A DNA stretch of 64,000 bases from Casuarius casuarius (taxonomy: Eukaryota > Chordata > Aves > Casuariiformes > Casuariidae): assembly GCA_003342895.1 (NCBI GenBank), contig PTFA01000055.1:3875629-3939628 (forward strand), written 5' to 3'. Within the stretch, counting starts at the first letter, position 1, and the number at the start of each line of letters is the position of its first letter. The position numbers were made by a program, and so were the translations under genes. The notes below the pieces were generated by a model that worked only from the letters and a program-made list of their open reading frames with translations, was not told where the DNA came from and did not search any database. Below, in pieces: positions 50,022 through 61,260 of the stretch.

Positions 50022-51107
50022 TATGTAAGCACAAAATCTAAGATTATACAGAAGATTCTACGTACCATTACACTGTATGTAAACACTAAGAAAAGAAAAT
50101 GCTACTTCCCTCCATAAAGTTTGAAGGAAAACGCAAAAGAGAAACTACTGTATTGCTGCAAGACTAAAAATCAGCACAGAAGAATAGAAGCCATTAGTGA
50201 AATCAGCTTTCATGTTGTTGGTAATTTTACTATCAATGACTAACTTACTAAATGTGAATTATTTACTTTTTTATTGGTTGGTACTACAGAAGAAATGAGT
50301 AAAGAGAATCTGCTGAATCAGATCTTTTGTGGATGCTGTAGTCTGAGTTGTAGAAGAGTATTCAGTAATTAATAGCCAGCTGTACATCTTGATATAATGC
50401 CAGATGGGTCCCACGTCACTAAGTATTACTGAAATAAGTCACTATTTATCAGGTAATGGTTGCAGGAAAATAAATCCTTGGACAAGCAAAGCAGTGTTCA
50501 TAAGTGACAATGATATATTTAAGGAGGGACGGTATGGCCATTGTTTTATGCCATTAAAAATAAATAAATAGAATGCTGTTTTCCTGTGCAAATTATTTAC
50601 AAGTTAAAGGGAGAGAATCTATTACTAATCTACATTTACATTTCAAAGGAAGCTCTTTCAAAAAATTTAGTAGCACTGTTGATAACATTTCTTGATACTT
50701 CTTCTAAGATGTTGTTTTTCAGCCATTTATATCTTTGCCTAAAATTAGTCATTCAATAAGAAACTGTTCATGCTGGATGTATGTCCCAGGGTAGTTCAGC
50801 ACTGCTAGTGTTGTTTTGGAGAATGGGATTCTGAGCTCCCAAGCAACAACGGGCTGCTTAAAGCTATTCACATCTTCACAAGTGCCCCCCCCCCCCAGTA
50901 CATTCCTTAACATTTTTGATACTTAGCTCTGATTTTTGAGGATAGATTAGTAGGAACTCAGAGTATGCCCAGCTCTAAAAGGAGATTTGAGCAGTATTTG
51001 GAATGCATTTTTTACTACAGTACTAGAAATGCTGGATAATTAATCTCTGTGTACTTCAAATTACTTACTCCACATTAGTAGACACTTCTGAGAAATCTGG
51101 GCTGGAC
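50022..51107. other. Non-coding tract
   Basis: Nothing recognised apart from a C12 run at 50885-50896. Confidence 0.55.
50885..50896. repeat. C12 homopolymer
   Basis: Twelve consecutive C. Confidence 0.9.
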
Positions 51108-51215
51108 TTCTTTGTACTTCAAATCCCCATCTGTAAGATGGGTCTAACATTTTGTCCGTCCTGTTATAGCATATTCTTTAATCTTTGTGAAACACGTAGA
51201 ATCTACAATGAGAAC
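51108..51215 (+). mobile_element. MIR-type SINE relic, sense
   Basis: TACTTCAAATCCCCATCTGT, AAGATGGGTCTAACATTTTG, then TCCTGTTATAGCATATTC and TTTAATCTTTGTGAAACACG track the MIR order cctcagtttccccatctgtaaaatggg...ctcatagggttgttgtgaggattaaatgag...gtaaagcgctt. It is heavily diverged. Confidence 0.6.
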
Positions 51216-52524
51216 TGTTAAGGAAATCCCATGAAGATATAAGCCATTATGAATCTGGTGCAGGTTTTAAATTCTTTATTTTGACAAAGACCTGCAGGCT
51301 TTATACTGAAAAGAAATAGTGAGCAACTGCCAATGCAGTGAAGGAACAAGGCATCCTGTAGAAGCTACAGTATGCATTCATGCATTTAAAACATATAATA
51401 CATGCACATAGGAAGCCCAAATTTAAAGTCACCATATGGTGCAAGTCACCAGAATTGTAACATTTCCTAACTTTTGGATATTTTGCAGCCTTCTTGTTTT
51501 TAACATAGTTACATTTGTTTTCACATAGGCTCATATAGACAACAGTTTTGGCACTGCTTTTTGCTACAAGACTGAATTTTATATGGTGCTAAATTTATTC
51601 AAACAGCTGCATGCAAAATTATGCTTTAGTACATTCTGTAATCTTTAATGGGAGGAAATGGGGATTCTATTAGAATGGCTCTTTACTAACTACTCAATTT
51701 GCATGTGCATAACAAGCTCATGAGAATGTAACCGGTTATTTCCCCATCATTATACTCTCTGAACACCTGAGATTTAACAGGCAGGAAGTTGGTCTGGTAT
51801 AGTCAGGGAAGTATTTAAACAGTTTTAAAGAGAAATATAAAAATTTTATCTCTGAGTTAGATTAATAACATTATGTCCCATTATATGGAGGTATACAAAA
51901 TAAAGATGGACAGCTGCTTGTCTTTATGTTGCCTTCAAAAGTGGGTGTAAAAGGTTTTTTGGCTTTATATCTATGTTCCCATCCATACCTGTGCCTGAAG
52001 GGAAATTAGCCTAATCATAAATGTTTTCACTACAGTGTAAAAGACAAGACAGAAAAAACCTAACTGGGCAAACAATATTTCTACTGCAAGAATTTTTACA
52101 ATGACAATAGAAAAAACATGAATATTCATCTCTGCTATCTCAGACTACCGCTCTATCCACATCTGAACATAGATAAATCAAAGACAAAGAATTATAAGGC
52201 ATCCAGAGATTGCTAGAGTTGTTTTTCTCTGACTTTCTCAATAATCTATCCCAAAAAGGATAAATCAAGGTTATGTTAAGTGTCAAAGATGTTTTCTTGT
52301 TTGCATGACACAATTGCTTTGTTAAAAAGTAAGATCATAAATAAGCTCTTCTTCAGTAAAAAATTAGTAGTAGCTATCAACAGTACTCAGTATGCCCTCC
52401 CTAAGTTTCACAAATCTAAATTTCAGTGAGTAACCAGCTGAAACAAAAAAAAGATATACAATAACATAAGTTGTAGGATCCACATTCCAAATGAAAAATG
52501 AGGTGGTTGTTCACAGAGCAGGTT
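51216..52524. other. Non-coding tract
   Basis: Nothing recognised. Confidence 0.5.
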
Positions 52525-52750
52525 GTTACTTATGGGATTCACTACCAAAGGGTATTGCAGATGAAGAGGCTTACATAGCTTCCAGAGGAGACTGGACAAG
52601 TACTTAGGAAATATTTGAGCTGAAAATAATTGGAGGCTGGGGGAGCACTTGTGGGAAGTATCATATTGCATTTTCTCACATGGACATCTGCTTTCAGCCA
52701 CTGCTAGAGACAGAATACCAGTCTCAATGGACCCTTGGTTTGAACCAAAA
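52525..52750 (+). mobile_element. Relic of an L3-like CR1 3' region, sense
   Basis: TTATGGGATTCACTACCAAA, GGGTATTGCAGATGAAGAGG, then GGAGACTGGACAAGTACTTA match the old CR1 pattern 'tggaattcactgccacaggatgttgtggaggc...ggattggacaaattca'. A later block, CAGCCACTGCTAGAGACAGA with ATACCAGTCTCAATGGACCC and TTGGTTTGAACC, matches 'ggccactgctggagacaggatactgggctagatggacctttggtctgaccc'. This is the same family end as the antisense fragment at 5554-5622. Confidence 0.7.
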
Positions 52751-55700
52751 CAACTCTTTGCATAGCACTGTCTTCACCTCATAAAAATATGCTCGAACTG
52801 AAGCAATTTTATTTCGAAAAGAGGACAGCTAGCATGATCTAAAGGTTGGAAAGAAGAAAGTTACCTTCCAGACCCCACCACCATTTGCCCTCTGCACATG
52901 CTTCTTTCTGTCTCAATTTCCACTTTCACCCCCCCCCCACTTAGATTAAACTCTTGTGGGGTTGAGATTACGTCTTACTACTAATTTGAACGATGCCTAT
53001 TATGAAAAAAATCTTAATCTTGATTATAATCTTTACACTCTACTGTAATAGTAAAGAACAGACAAGATATTTCTTAAAAACAATGCAAAACTACAGCAGA
53101 AAATGCTTTTGGTCATTCCATTTATCTGTCTGTAAATCTGGTAAACAGAAAGTAGTGTTACCAGTTAGTTACCTTATGGAAATACACCTTGATATACCCA
53201 CAGGAAATACAGTTTTGAGTTAAGAACTTGTTATTAAAACAAAATATTCTGGGAAAATAAGGAAAATTAAACAAGCCTTTGGCTTTTCCACATTCCAGAA
53301 AAAGGAATGAGAACTTTGAATAATCAGCCATCGGTGTAAATACAGAAATATATTTAAAATCGGATGGTTCTTAATTTCTCTCTAAAATAGAGAAGTATCC
53401 ATCACACAACTGGACAACAAAACATTATTAAACAAAACGGCAGGAGGAATCTTAGAACTGGAGATCCAAATCCCAACTTTCTTAAGACAAGAGAAAATCT
53501 TTTCCTGGCTACTGGGGGATGGATCTTGCTTGTTAAACTGTATTTTCCCCAAAAAGCAACTTCTAATTTGTGTCAGCAGAGGAATCATAACCAAGGAGAA
53601 CTGGTGTCAAGCATATTAAACAGGATGCCAAGAAGAAAGGAGCTGTGACTCTGAGTACCCCAGAATTCTCTGTTTATTCAATCTCTTGATACATACTCCT
53701 TTCTGTAAGCCAACCTGTATGATTCAGTCCTTTACACCTACTAATGTCAGAGAGTTATGGTACTCTCTACTATAAAATGCAGCAAAATTAGTGTACTAGG
53801 TTGACACAATACATATTTCACTATTCCCTCTGAAGCTTCTGTATGACAGAAGCTTTGTTATGGTTACCTCCTTTACAATAATGCAAGAATTTTTCAAAAA
53901 CATACTTGGAAATATATTTTTATATAATATTGCTTGGAAATGTTGGTACATCTCTTCATTTTTAGTAGGTTATTCCAATAACAAAATAAAGAAAAGATAG
54001 AGCTAAATGTAAAATAAACTTAAAAACACATACAGCTTTACTGTTCCAATGACTGAGGAACAAACAGGATGCTTAATGGAGCATGAAAAATGAAAAGTTC
54101 TTTTTCAAGTATTGCATTACATGTTGTTTTTTAATCCTTCCAACAATCACACTTTGTATAGATCTTATCTTCTGTTCCAACTTACTGGTACAATAAAGAA
54201 GCTGTGAGAGAAAACCATGGTCGATGGAACTGTGCACTCTAATGCATTGCAAATATGTTGCTGCCTTTGAGATTTGTAAGCCATCTCATCCCCACTCCCC
54301 TCAAATTTTACATGCATGTATTTTTAATGCAAATAACTTCAGTCTGTATCTGTTCAAGAAAACCAGGATACGTGAAAGGCAGGTTGCAGCGGAAAGAACT
54401 AGCTTGAAAAAAACACAAGTCTCATCTCTTACCTATAGTTACCAAAATCTGGTTGTGCAAAGATTGTGTTTCCTTTATATAGTTTACAAAGTGATAGGTA
54501 GGAAGCCCTCACAACAACAGAAAAGGGATTGCACTTATTTTCTCTAGCTGTTTTTCTGCTTTTCTGCAAATTGCAAAGAGCTCGAATATGCAATCTGACC
54601 AAAACTGATAAATACAATCTATGGAAAATACTAGAAAGAATTATTTCCGTAAAGAATATCATACAAGAATGATAAATCACACAGCTAAATCAATCAAAAT
54701 CAAAACTGCATGACTCCTCTTTTCCTAGCTTTAGCAATATCATATATTGCCTTTTCTGGATGAAGAAGCATTCCTGCCATCTATTTCTTGAGAGAAGGAT
54801 TTATACCATTTTCCCAGCAAACATTCCAGACAGATCTTCCTACCTCCACTCCAAGAACAATACTGGGGTCTACGGAAATTCAAGCTCCCTATGAGTTTTG
54901 TAGAAGAGTAAGATATTATAATCTGGGTCTATTTGCATGCAATATTTTTTACTGTTATTATTTCATGTTTCTAATACAAGGTAATAGATGGTCTATCAAA
55001 GTTAAGTAAAAGCTCTTGTTTTCTCAAAACAATGCTTGGTATATGCACAGTTAAGCAATTATAATTTTCACCATCAAGCATGATAACCTATAGGTTTACC
55101 TTTGATTTTTAAAAAAACCCACCTGTATTCTGATCTACAAATCACTTCTGTCTATAATTTGAAATGTGTCCCAAATGAATAGATAACACTGGAGGATTTT
55201 GAAGACTGTCATCTACTGACTCTCATCTTAAAAAAATCAACATTTTGGAATGAAAATGGAGTCACATGCAAAATGACAACTTTTTAAGTAATCGTCTTAG
55301 AGGAAACAATGAAAATTTAAATATTTGGACTCAAAACTCTCAGATTGGTAAAATAAATCTTTTTAAAGCATTAAGGCCATGGAGTGACACCAGATATATA
55401 GCTTCGTCAAGATTAATTAGTGTATAAAAACAGAGGCCACTATCACACCTCTAATTAATCATTTTTACTGCAAAATATACAATTTTCATGACTTATGCAC
55501 AGGCAGGGTGAACAAAGAGCACCTCTCATTATACATTAATAATTAGGATTTAATCTATAAGATTAACAGTTGGCTCTGAAAAGAACACAAGAAAACAATG
55601 TACCTTAAGAACCCTGCTGAAACACTGATTCAAAGGCGAACAGTTGCTCCAGTAGTTTCGGAATGGCATCCCGGACTTTATTATTGAGATCAGTCCTGCA

Positions 55701-57808
55701 CTTTTACTAAGTATTTTTAATAAAAGTAACTTTGGATTTTTAATATCTTTTAAAAACACACTTTAAAAATATTCAGAATGTTGCTAAATGAATAAGAATT
55801 TGATGTCCAACACTAATCATCCTTGTACAGTGCACGCTACCACGTGCAATTTTACACTACTGGCGAGACATGGAATTCACACCAAAGAGCTGTATCACAT
55901 GGTTAATGGCAGAAGCGATGAAGAGCTACTATGGTCAAATCTCCATAGTTTCAAAATTTCATCTTTTTTTCTTGACATATAATCTTAACAAACATTCAGA
56001 GTCTCTTTAAGAATGCAGAGTTTAGATTTTCTGTATCTTTTCTCTGGAGAAGCCACACATTGACATCACTAATAAGCGGCAGGTATGTTAAGGTATTCTG
56101 CGTACATTCCATACTAATAAACTGTTCAAGCAGTAAGGTCCTGCTAATTTCATTTTTGAAACTAAGGTAATCTACTGGGTCGCTTATTTAAAACTTATGA
56201 ACCTACACATACGCATCTTCTCAAACCCCTTCAGAGTAAATTTAAATGCTTCTTTTACAATTGAACACGGGCTTTTATATGGCTAAAATATTTCGTTTAT
56301 ATATAATCCCTTCATTAGTACATTCAGTGGATCTGCTACAGAAAGGTATGTATAAATAATCCACAGATTCCTATCTATATCCAATATCCAGTGCTCATAT
56401 ACACAATTTATCTATGAGATAGCCATTCTGTTTGTGTAAGAAACAATACAACTAATTTAATATTATTTTTATCAGTTTTTCAGTTTAGAACATCATTTAC
56501 AAAATGAATCAAAAATGAGACTACTTCTTCTTCTTTGAACAGTATTAACATAGCCAGTGAGTAAAATGCAGTAAGTATATTATGGCTGTGATAAGTATGG
56601 GCTTTCCACCACTAAGATGACTAGGATGAATTTGGGGAATGGGGGGTGTTTTGGGGGATTTTCTTCCTGTAACGTGGCAGCTAAAGACTTCTGAGAATCT
56701 TTGAGAGTGCAGCAGCTCAGTGTCTATACACTATTGCTCCCATCCAGGGATAGGGTCACTTCCCAACAGAAAGAGTATGAAGAGAATTATTTAATACAAT
56801 AAAAACAGATGTCTAATACGACACTTTTTTTTTTTTCTTCCTACAAGGCAAAACTTCTAGTCCCCAGAATTTGCTTTGACATTGAAAAGGCTGCAGTCAG
56901 CCTACTGATTTTGTAAGATAGCTAAAACATTATAGCGCTGGAATATTACATTAAATAAAAAGCTAACCAGATGTAATATTTAAATTTGCAACCTAAAGTT
57001 GGGCACACACACCTTAACAAAAGCCTTGACTTTCAGAGATAGTTAGCAGGCTCAGCTCTTTTTGACTTCAGTCCATATTTTCTAAAATTAGAAATTGATT
57101 ATTTCACTGGTTCCAAAAATCAATTTATTTCGCCAACAAGTGATGATTTATTGTAGTTTATTAAAGAAAATAGCTGGCAATTTTTAATCAAGTAATGGTT
57201 GAGTTGCTTTTTGTGCGGCTGGGGAACTCCGGAGGGGGGCTGGATTCTTTTAACTTGTCGTTTTTTAACCAAAATTTTTCACTGAAACATATTGATTTTA
57301 TTGGATCAGACTTCAGATAAGAAAAAAATTGCAGTGAAAGCCAAAAATGAAAGAACCCCCCCCACACACACACCTTGAGAGGAGGAGGCTAATAGTTTCA
57401 AAGCAACAAGTTTTCTTACCTGGTTATTAACGAACATAAAACATAGACTGAATACAAAGAAAATGAACGTTAAACTGAATCATTAAGGCTAAATTCTGCA
57501 TTCAGAGCAGTAGAGCTACATGCTGTTCTTGCAGTTATGATGTACACCGTGTTAGGCAAACACAGGAAAACCAAAGTCATTCTTTCTAATTTTCCCCCAT
57601 CTGCCTCAGTGTGTGGCCCTGTGGTTAGCAGCGCCAGCATTTGGAAAGGCATGACAACGTGTAGCCACGGCTGGGGATAAGGAATGCGTGGCCCTTTCAG
57701 TGGCAATACATTTATATCAGCTTAAAAAGAAAAAAACACATGCCAAAGACCTGAACATTACCATGTAAGCAATCATCAGAGATAAAAAAGGGGGAAGGCA
57801 AAATGAAA
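52751..57808. other. AT-rich non-coding tract
   Basis: No gene or recognised repeat is seen. It holds a C10 run at 52929-52938 and a C8 run with an adjoining CA repeat at 57356-57373. ORFs of up to 107 codons (for example 54224-54547) lack any recognised domain. Confidence 0.5.
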
Positions 57809-57840
57809 TGCTAACACTAGATGATGCTAACACTAGATGA
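57809..57840. repeat. 16-bp perfect tandem duplication
   Basis: TGCTAACACTAGATGA occurs twice back to back (57809-57824 and 57825-57840). The identity suggests recent slippage. Confidence 0.9.
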
Positions 57841-60809
57841 TACTTACTCATATTATATTTATAAACTGAAACTCACTCGAAAAAATCTCAGGATGAAGCA
57901 GAAGAAATCCCAGTTGCAGAATCAAGAGTTGCCAAAACTCATTGATCAGATCACATCACAGTTCTCAAAGACACTTAAGTACGCCATTTGAGAACTCTGA
58001 CATAGGTTTTCATTGCTGCCGTTAGAAATGAAAGAGTTATTTACATGGGCAAATTACTTTTGATCAAAGAAAAAAATCACCAGGTGTACAGTGGCTTTTT
58101 TTTCCTACAATTAAAGCAATTTGTCTCATCTTTTGAGATAATTTCCCTCCACAAAAGTCTATCAGTGACGGCAACTATTTTATGGTGCTCCTGTGAAGTG
58201 CTTTTTAAACACTGGCACAATTTTCCAGTTACCCAAGTTTGCTAGATGTTAGAATTTGCAAGAGTTTAAGGAACTTCCTGGACAATGATCATGTCATCCA
58301 GTTCCTTTCATAACCTGGTCAAGCTTCACCTTAGAATGGCTGTGATTTTTTAGGCTTCCACTATATTCACTACCTTTCAAAACCTACAGGTTAGAACTCT
58401 GTTTTTAACATCCAGTCAAAATGAATTCATGTCCACTATGAATGTGTTAAAAAGCAAAAGAGCATTTGCCATGGAAGATTTTCATTATCCTTATATTGCT
58501 TGGAGCAATGAACTCTCTTGTTTGCAGAGATCCATGAAGTTATTGTGTAGTTAATGTGATCAATGATGTTAAATTACTTTGATGGCATTTCTTTTCCTTT
58601 GTTGTTTTTGCCTGACTGTGATGAGCATACAGGCCTTTGTTTATCAAAAGAGTTTTTTTCAGAAATCCGCACATGATTCTCCTTTTAATAGGATGTGAAT
58701 GTCGAGGTCAAAGGGCTAAATCATGACGCAGTAGAAATGAAGTCTAATAGCATTGAAACAGGTGTCTGGCATGTTGCAAAGTTAAAGATATCATTAGTAA
58801 TACAGAAAGGAAAAGAGCACATGGATGCCTAATAGTGATAGCAGTAACGTTAGGAGGAATAATAGCTGCTGACGTCTCAATGAAATTAGCTACAGCAGAG
58901 CTGGCTTATGAGGTACTGAAATAGTACTAAGAGAACTCAGAACTGACCTACTGAAAGCTGACCTATTAATCACAAATAGAGCTAAAAAGCTCTACCGGGT
59001 ACTAAAAGCCTGCTGCTTCTCACTGATGAGTGTAACTCAGAAAAAACTTTCTAATATTTATAGTCACAGTCTAATGCAGAACTAGGGTACGGGAGAGGAA
59101 AATCAGTAAATAAGAATTCTGAAGCAAGTGCTAAGGAAATTACATCGTAATTGAGAAAAATCCAACCAGAAAAACAAGTAATAGTTTTGCTGGCTTATCA
59201 TTGATGGAAAACATTTTCTCGAGAATCCACTGCCCCTGAAAAATTAAAGATAGAAATTTCTTTATTAGATCTCAGCAACATTCATCACGTTTTCTATCTT
59301 GTATGTATTAGTATCAGTGTTCTACAGCCCCTACAGCAAGATTTGCAGCAAGAATAATGTAGAAAAAACACTGCAGAGGTAACAGTTTTCTCTTATGAAG
59401 AAAGCATGCGAGTATTTCATAGGAAATATAAATAAATGGCAATATCACTATAAAGGTATTGAAAACAATAAATAGGAAAATTGAAATTAAATGCAAATGA
59501 GCAACAACTGTACCAAACATTGCTAAAGAAATAAAAAAAGGGACAGTATTTCTCAAACACACTACAAATTGTGTGCTTAGAAAGGTATATGGAAGTTATT
59601 GAACAAACATCTTTTAAAATGTCAATCTATTCTTTGTTTGCAGTGAGAAGAAGCAAAAACACTTGATGATATTGCCAAATACACAAGCTAAATCAAAAGA
59701 GAAACTATTTATATAATTGAATGAGGTAGAAGAAACCTAGTATTCCTGTCACCATATTTCAGATGTTACACTACCGCTCCTGACAGAATATGCACAAAGA
59801 AACTAAAATGATATAAAATTTCACCCAAATAAGCTATGAATAATGTAAGAGAAAATTAGGCTGTCAGTGAAAGATGTCATCCTGTTTTTAAAATTAAGAA
59901 GAGATTGGTAGCATCTGCTTAGCATGTTAGACAAAAAGCCTAATATATTTATTTCAATTACTTATTTCATTAGAAACCATTAGAAGGCAGAAAATTATGA
60001 GTAAAATGTATTTTGTCTAGGCATACTGTAAGCAGTACAGAAATTTTTGAACAGAAATGATAAAATTATTAGATCTGTGATCCACAGATATTAACCATAT
60101 TGCACACTTATTTTAATAGATTATTATATTCACACTATTTTATAGAGCTATTACATAACAGATCAGGTTGAAAATATTCAGATTACGTAGTCAGCATAGC
60201 TAAATTCCAAACTGTCAAAGTTATATTCAGTTGTAGAACCTAATTGTGCCTGTTTGTGTACTACTTTTATGATCCCAATGAGATGAATCCTGTGACATGG
60301 AAAATGCAGAATTGCTCAAACATTGCTCAAATAACTAGATTTTTGATTCAGCTACCTAATTTTAAAAAATTAAAAATAAATTTGGTTTATTCATAGCTTA
60401 TTTTTAATATGTTTTTCTCACCAAGAAAGTTGCTGTTACGGGCACCATGTTTTATTAAACAGCTTGCCCATGATACAGCAGGATCTAGATTTAGCCCCTA
60501 CTGGCAGGATGCGCTATTTGCCATGATACAGAACTACTGTGGGAGTATTCGATGGCAAACAGAACAGCTCAGAAAAAAGGGAAAAAACAAAGGCACATCA
60601 GATTACTGAAGTGAAAGATGCTATTTCTTGATAGTAGTTACAGCCAAACATAGCAGACCCCACAGAACATGATACAGCCATAACTTGCAGCTGAGCTGGA
60701 GTTATCTTTCCGAAAGATATCCAAACATGATTTAAACTCCTAAAGTGACAAAGAATGTAGCGAAACAAATTCATACACCAGAAGAAACCTAAAGGAGAAG
60801 AGACATTCT
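57841..60809. other. Non-coding tract with a doubtful antisense CR1 trace
   Basis: No gene is supported. Segment 58260-58440 (for example TTTTTTAGGCTTCCACTATA and ACATCCAGTCAAAATGAATT) loosely resembles the antisense 3' region of old CR1 elements, too weakly to call. Confidence 0.4.
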
Positions 60810-61030
60810 GGGTGATTCAGTCCAGTTCCCCTGCTGTCACAGGTTCCATATCCTAACACCCTTCTCACAACTATTTTTAGTATGCAACAATGAATTACTT
60901 CCATACTTTCCTCCAATATGCTATTGGAAAGCTGTTCCAGAGCCTCCCTTATCTATCAGAGTTGAAGAGTACTCTAATTTCTAGCCTAAAGGTCCTGGTA
61001 GCCAACTAAAACCCATTGATTTGTCCTGTT
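60810..61030 (-). mobile_element. Ancient CR1 fragment, antisense
   Basis: GTGATTCAGTCCAGTTCCCC, GAAAGCTGTTCCAGAGCCTC and CTCTAATTTCTAGCCTAAAG, then AACTAAAACCCATTGATTTG and TCCTG, match the antisense 3' region of old CR1 elements ('...tttcagagcttaa...ctttctaatttctagcctaaat...tttaagcccatt...tctcgtcctg'). It is strongly diverged. Confidence 0.65.
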
Positions 61031-61119
61031 TTGCAACATGGCTCTCTATCATAGAAATAATAGAAAAAATGATGCAAAGCAAGATCAGCTGTAGCTAAAT
61101 CTACCTGGCAGATGTTGGT
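61031..61119. other. Spacer between two CR1 fragments
   Basis: It contains ATCATAGAAATAATAGAA, which could be a decayed antisense CR1 octamer tail. Otherwise unassigned. Confidence 0.3.
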
Positions 61120-61260
61120 TTAACTCTGCAATGATGAAGATTCCACAAGCATGACATTGCTCTTCCCATCTGAATCACAATTATATGAAGAACAGCTTTC
61201 CTACCATTCTTAACAAGAAACTCTTAGAATTTGCAACCTATTCTCTTCCATCACTACAGG
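61120..61260 (-). mobile_element. Second ancient CR1 fragment, antisense
   Basis: AATGATGAAGATTCCACAAG, GAACAGCTTTCCTACCATTC and TTGCAACCTATTCTCTTCC parallel 'caatgatggagattccacaacc...aaagttttcctaatgtc...ttgcaacttaagcccatt'. It covers the same part of the element as the neighbouring fragment, so this is a second insertion or a duplication rather than one continuous copy. Confidence 0.5.

Noticed and set aside
48811..50117. Cluster of overlapping ORFs on both strands
   Set aside because: They lie in or across the long GC-rich LTR, which explains their openness; none shows gag, pol or env features.
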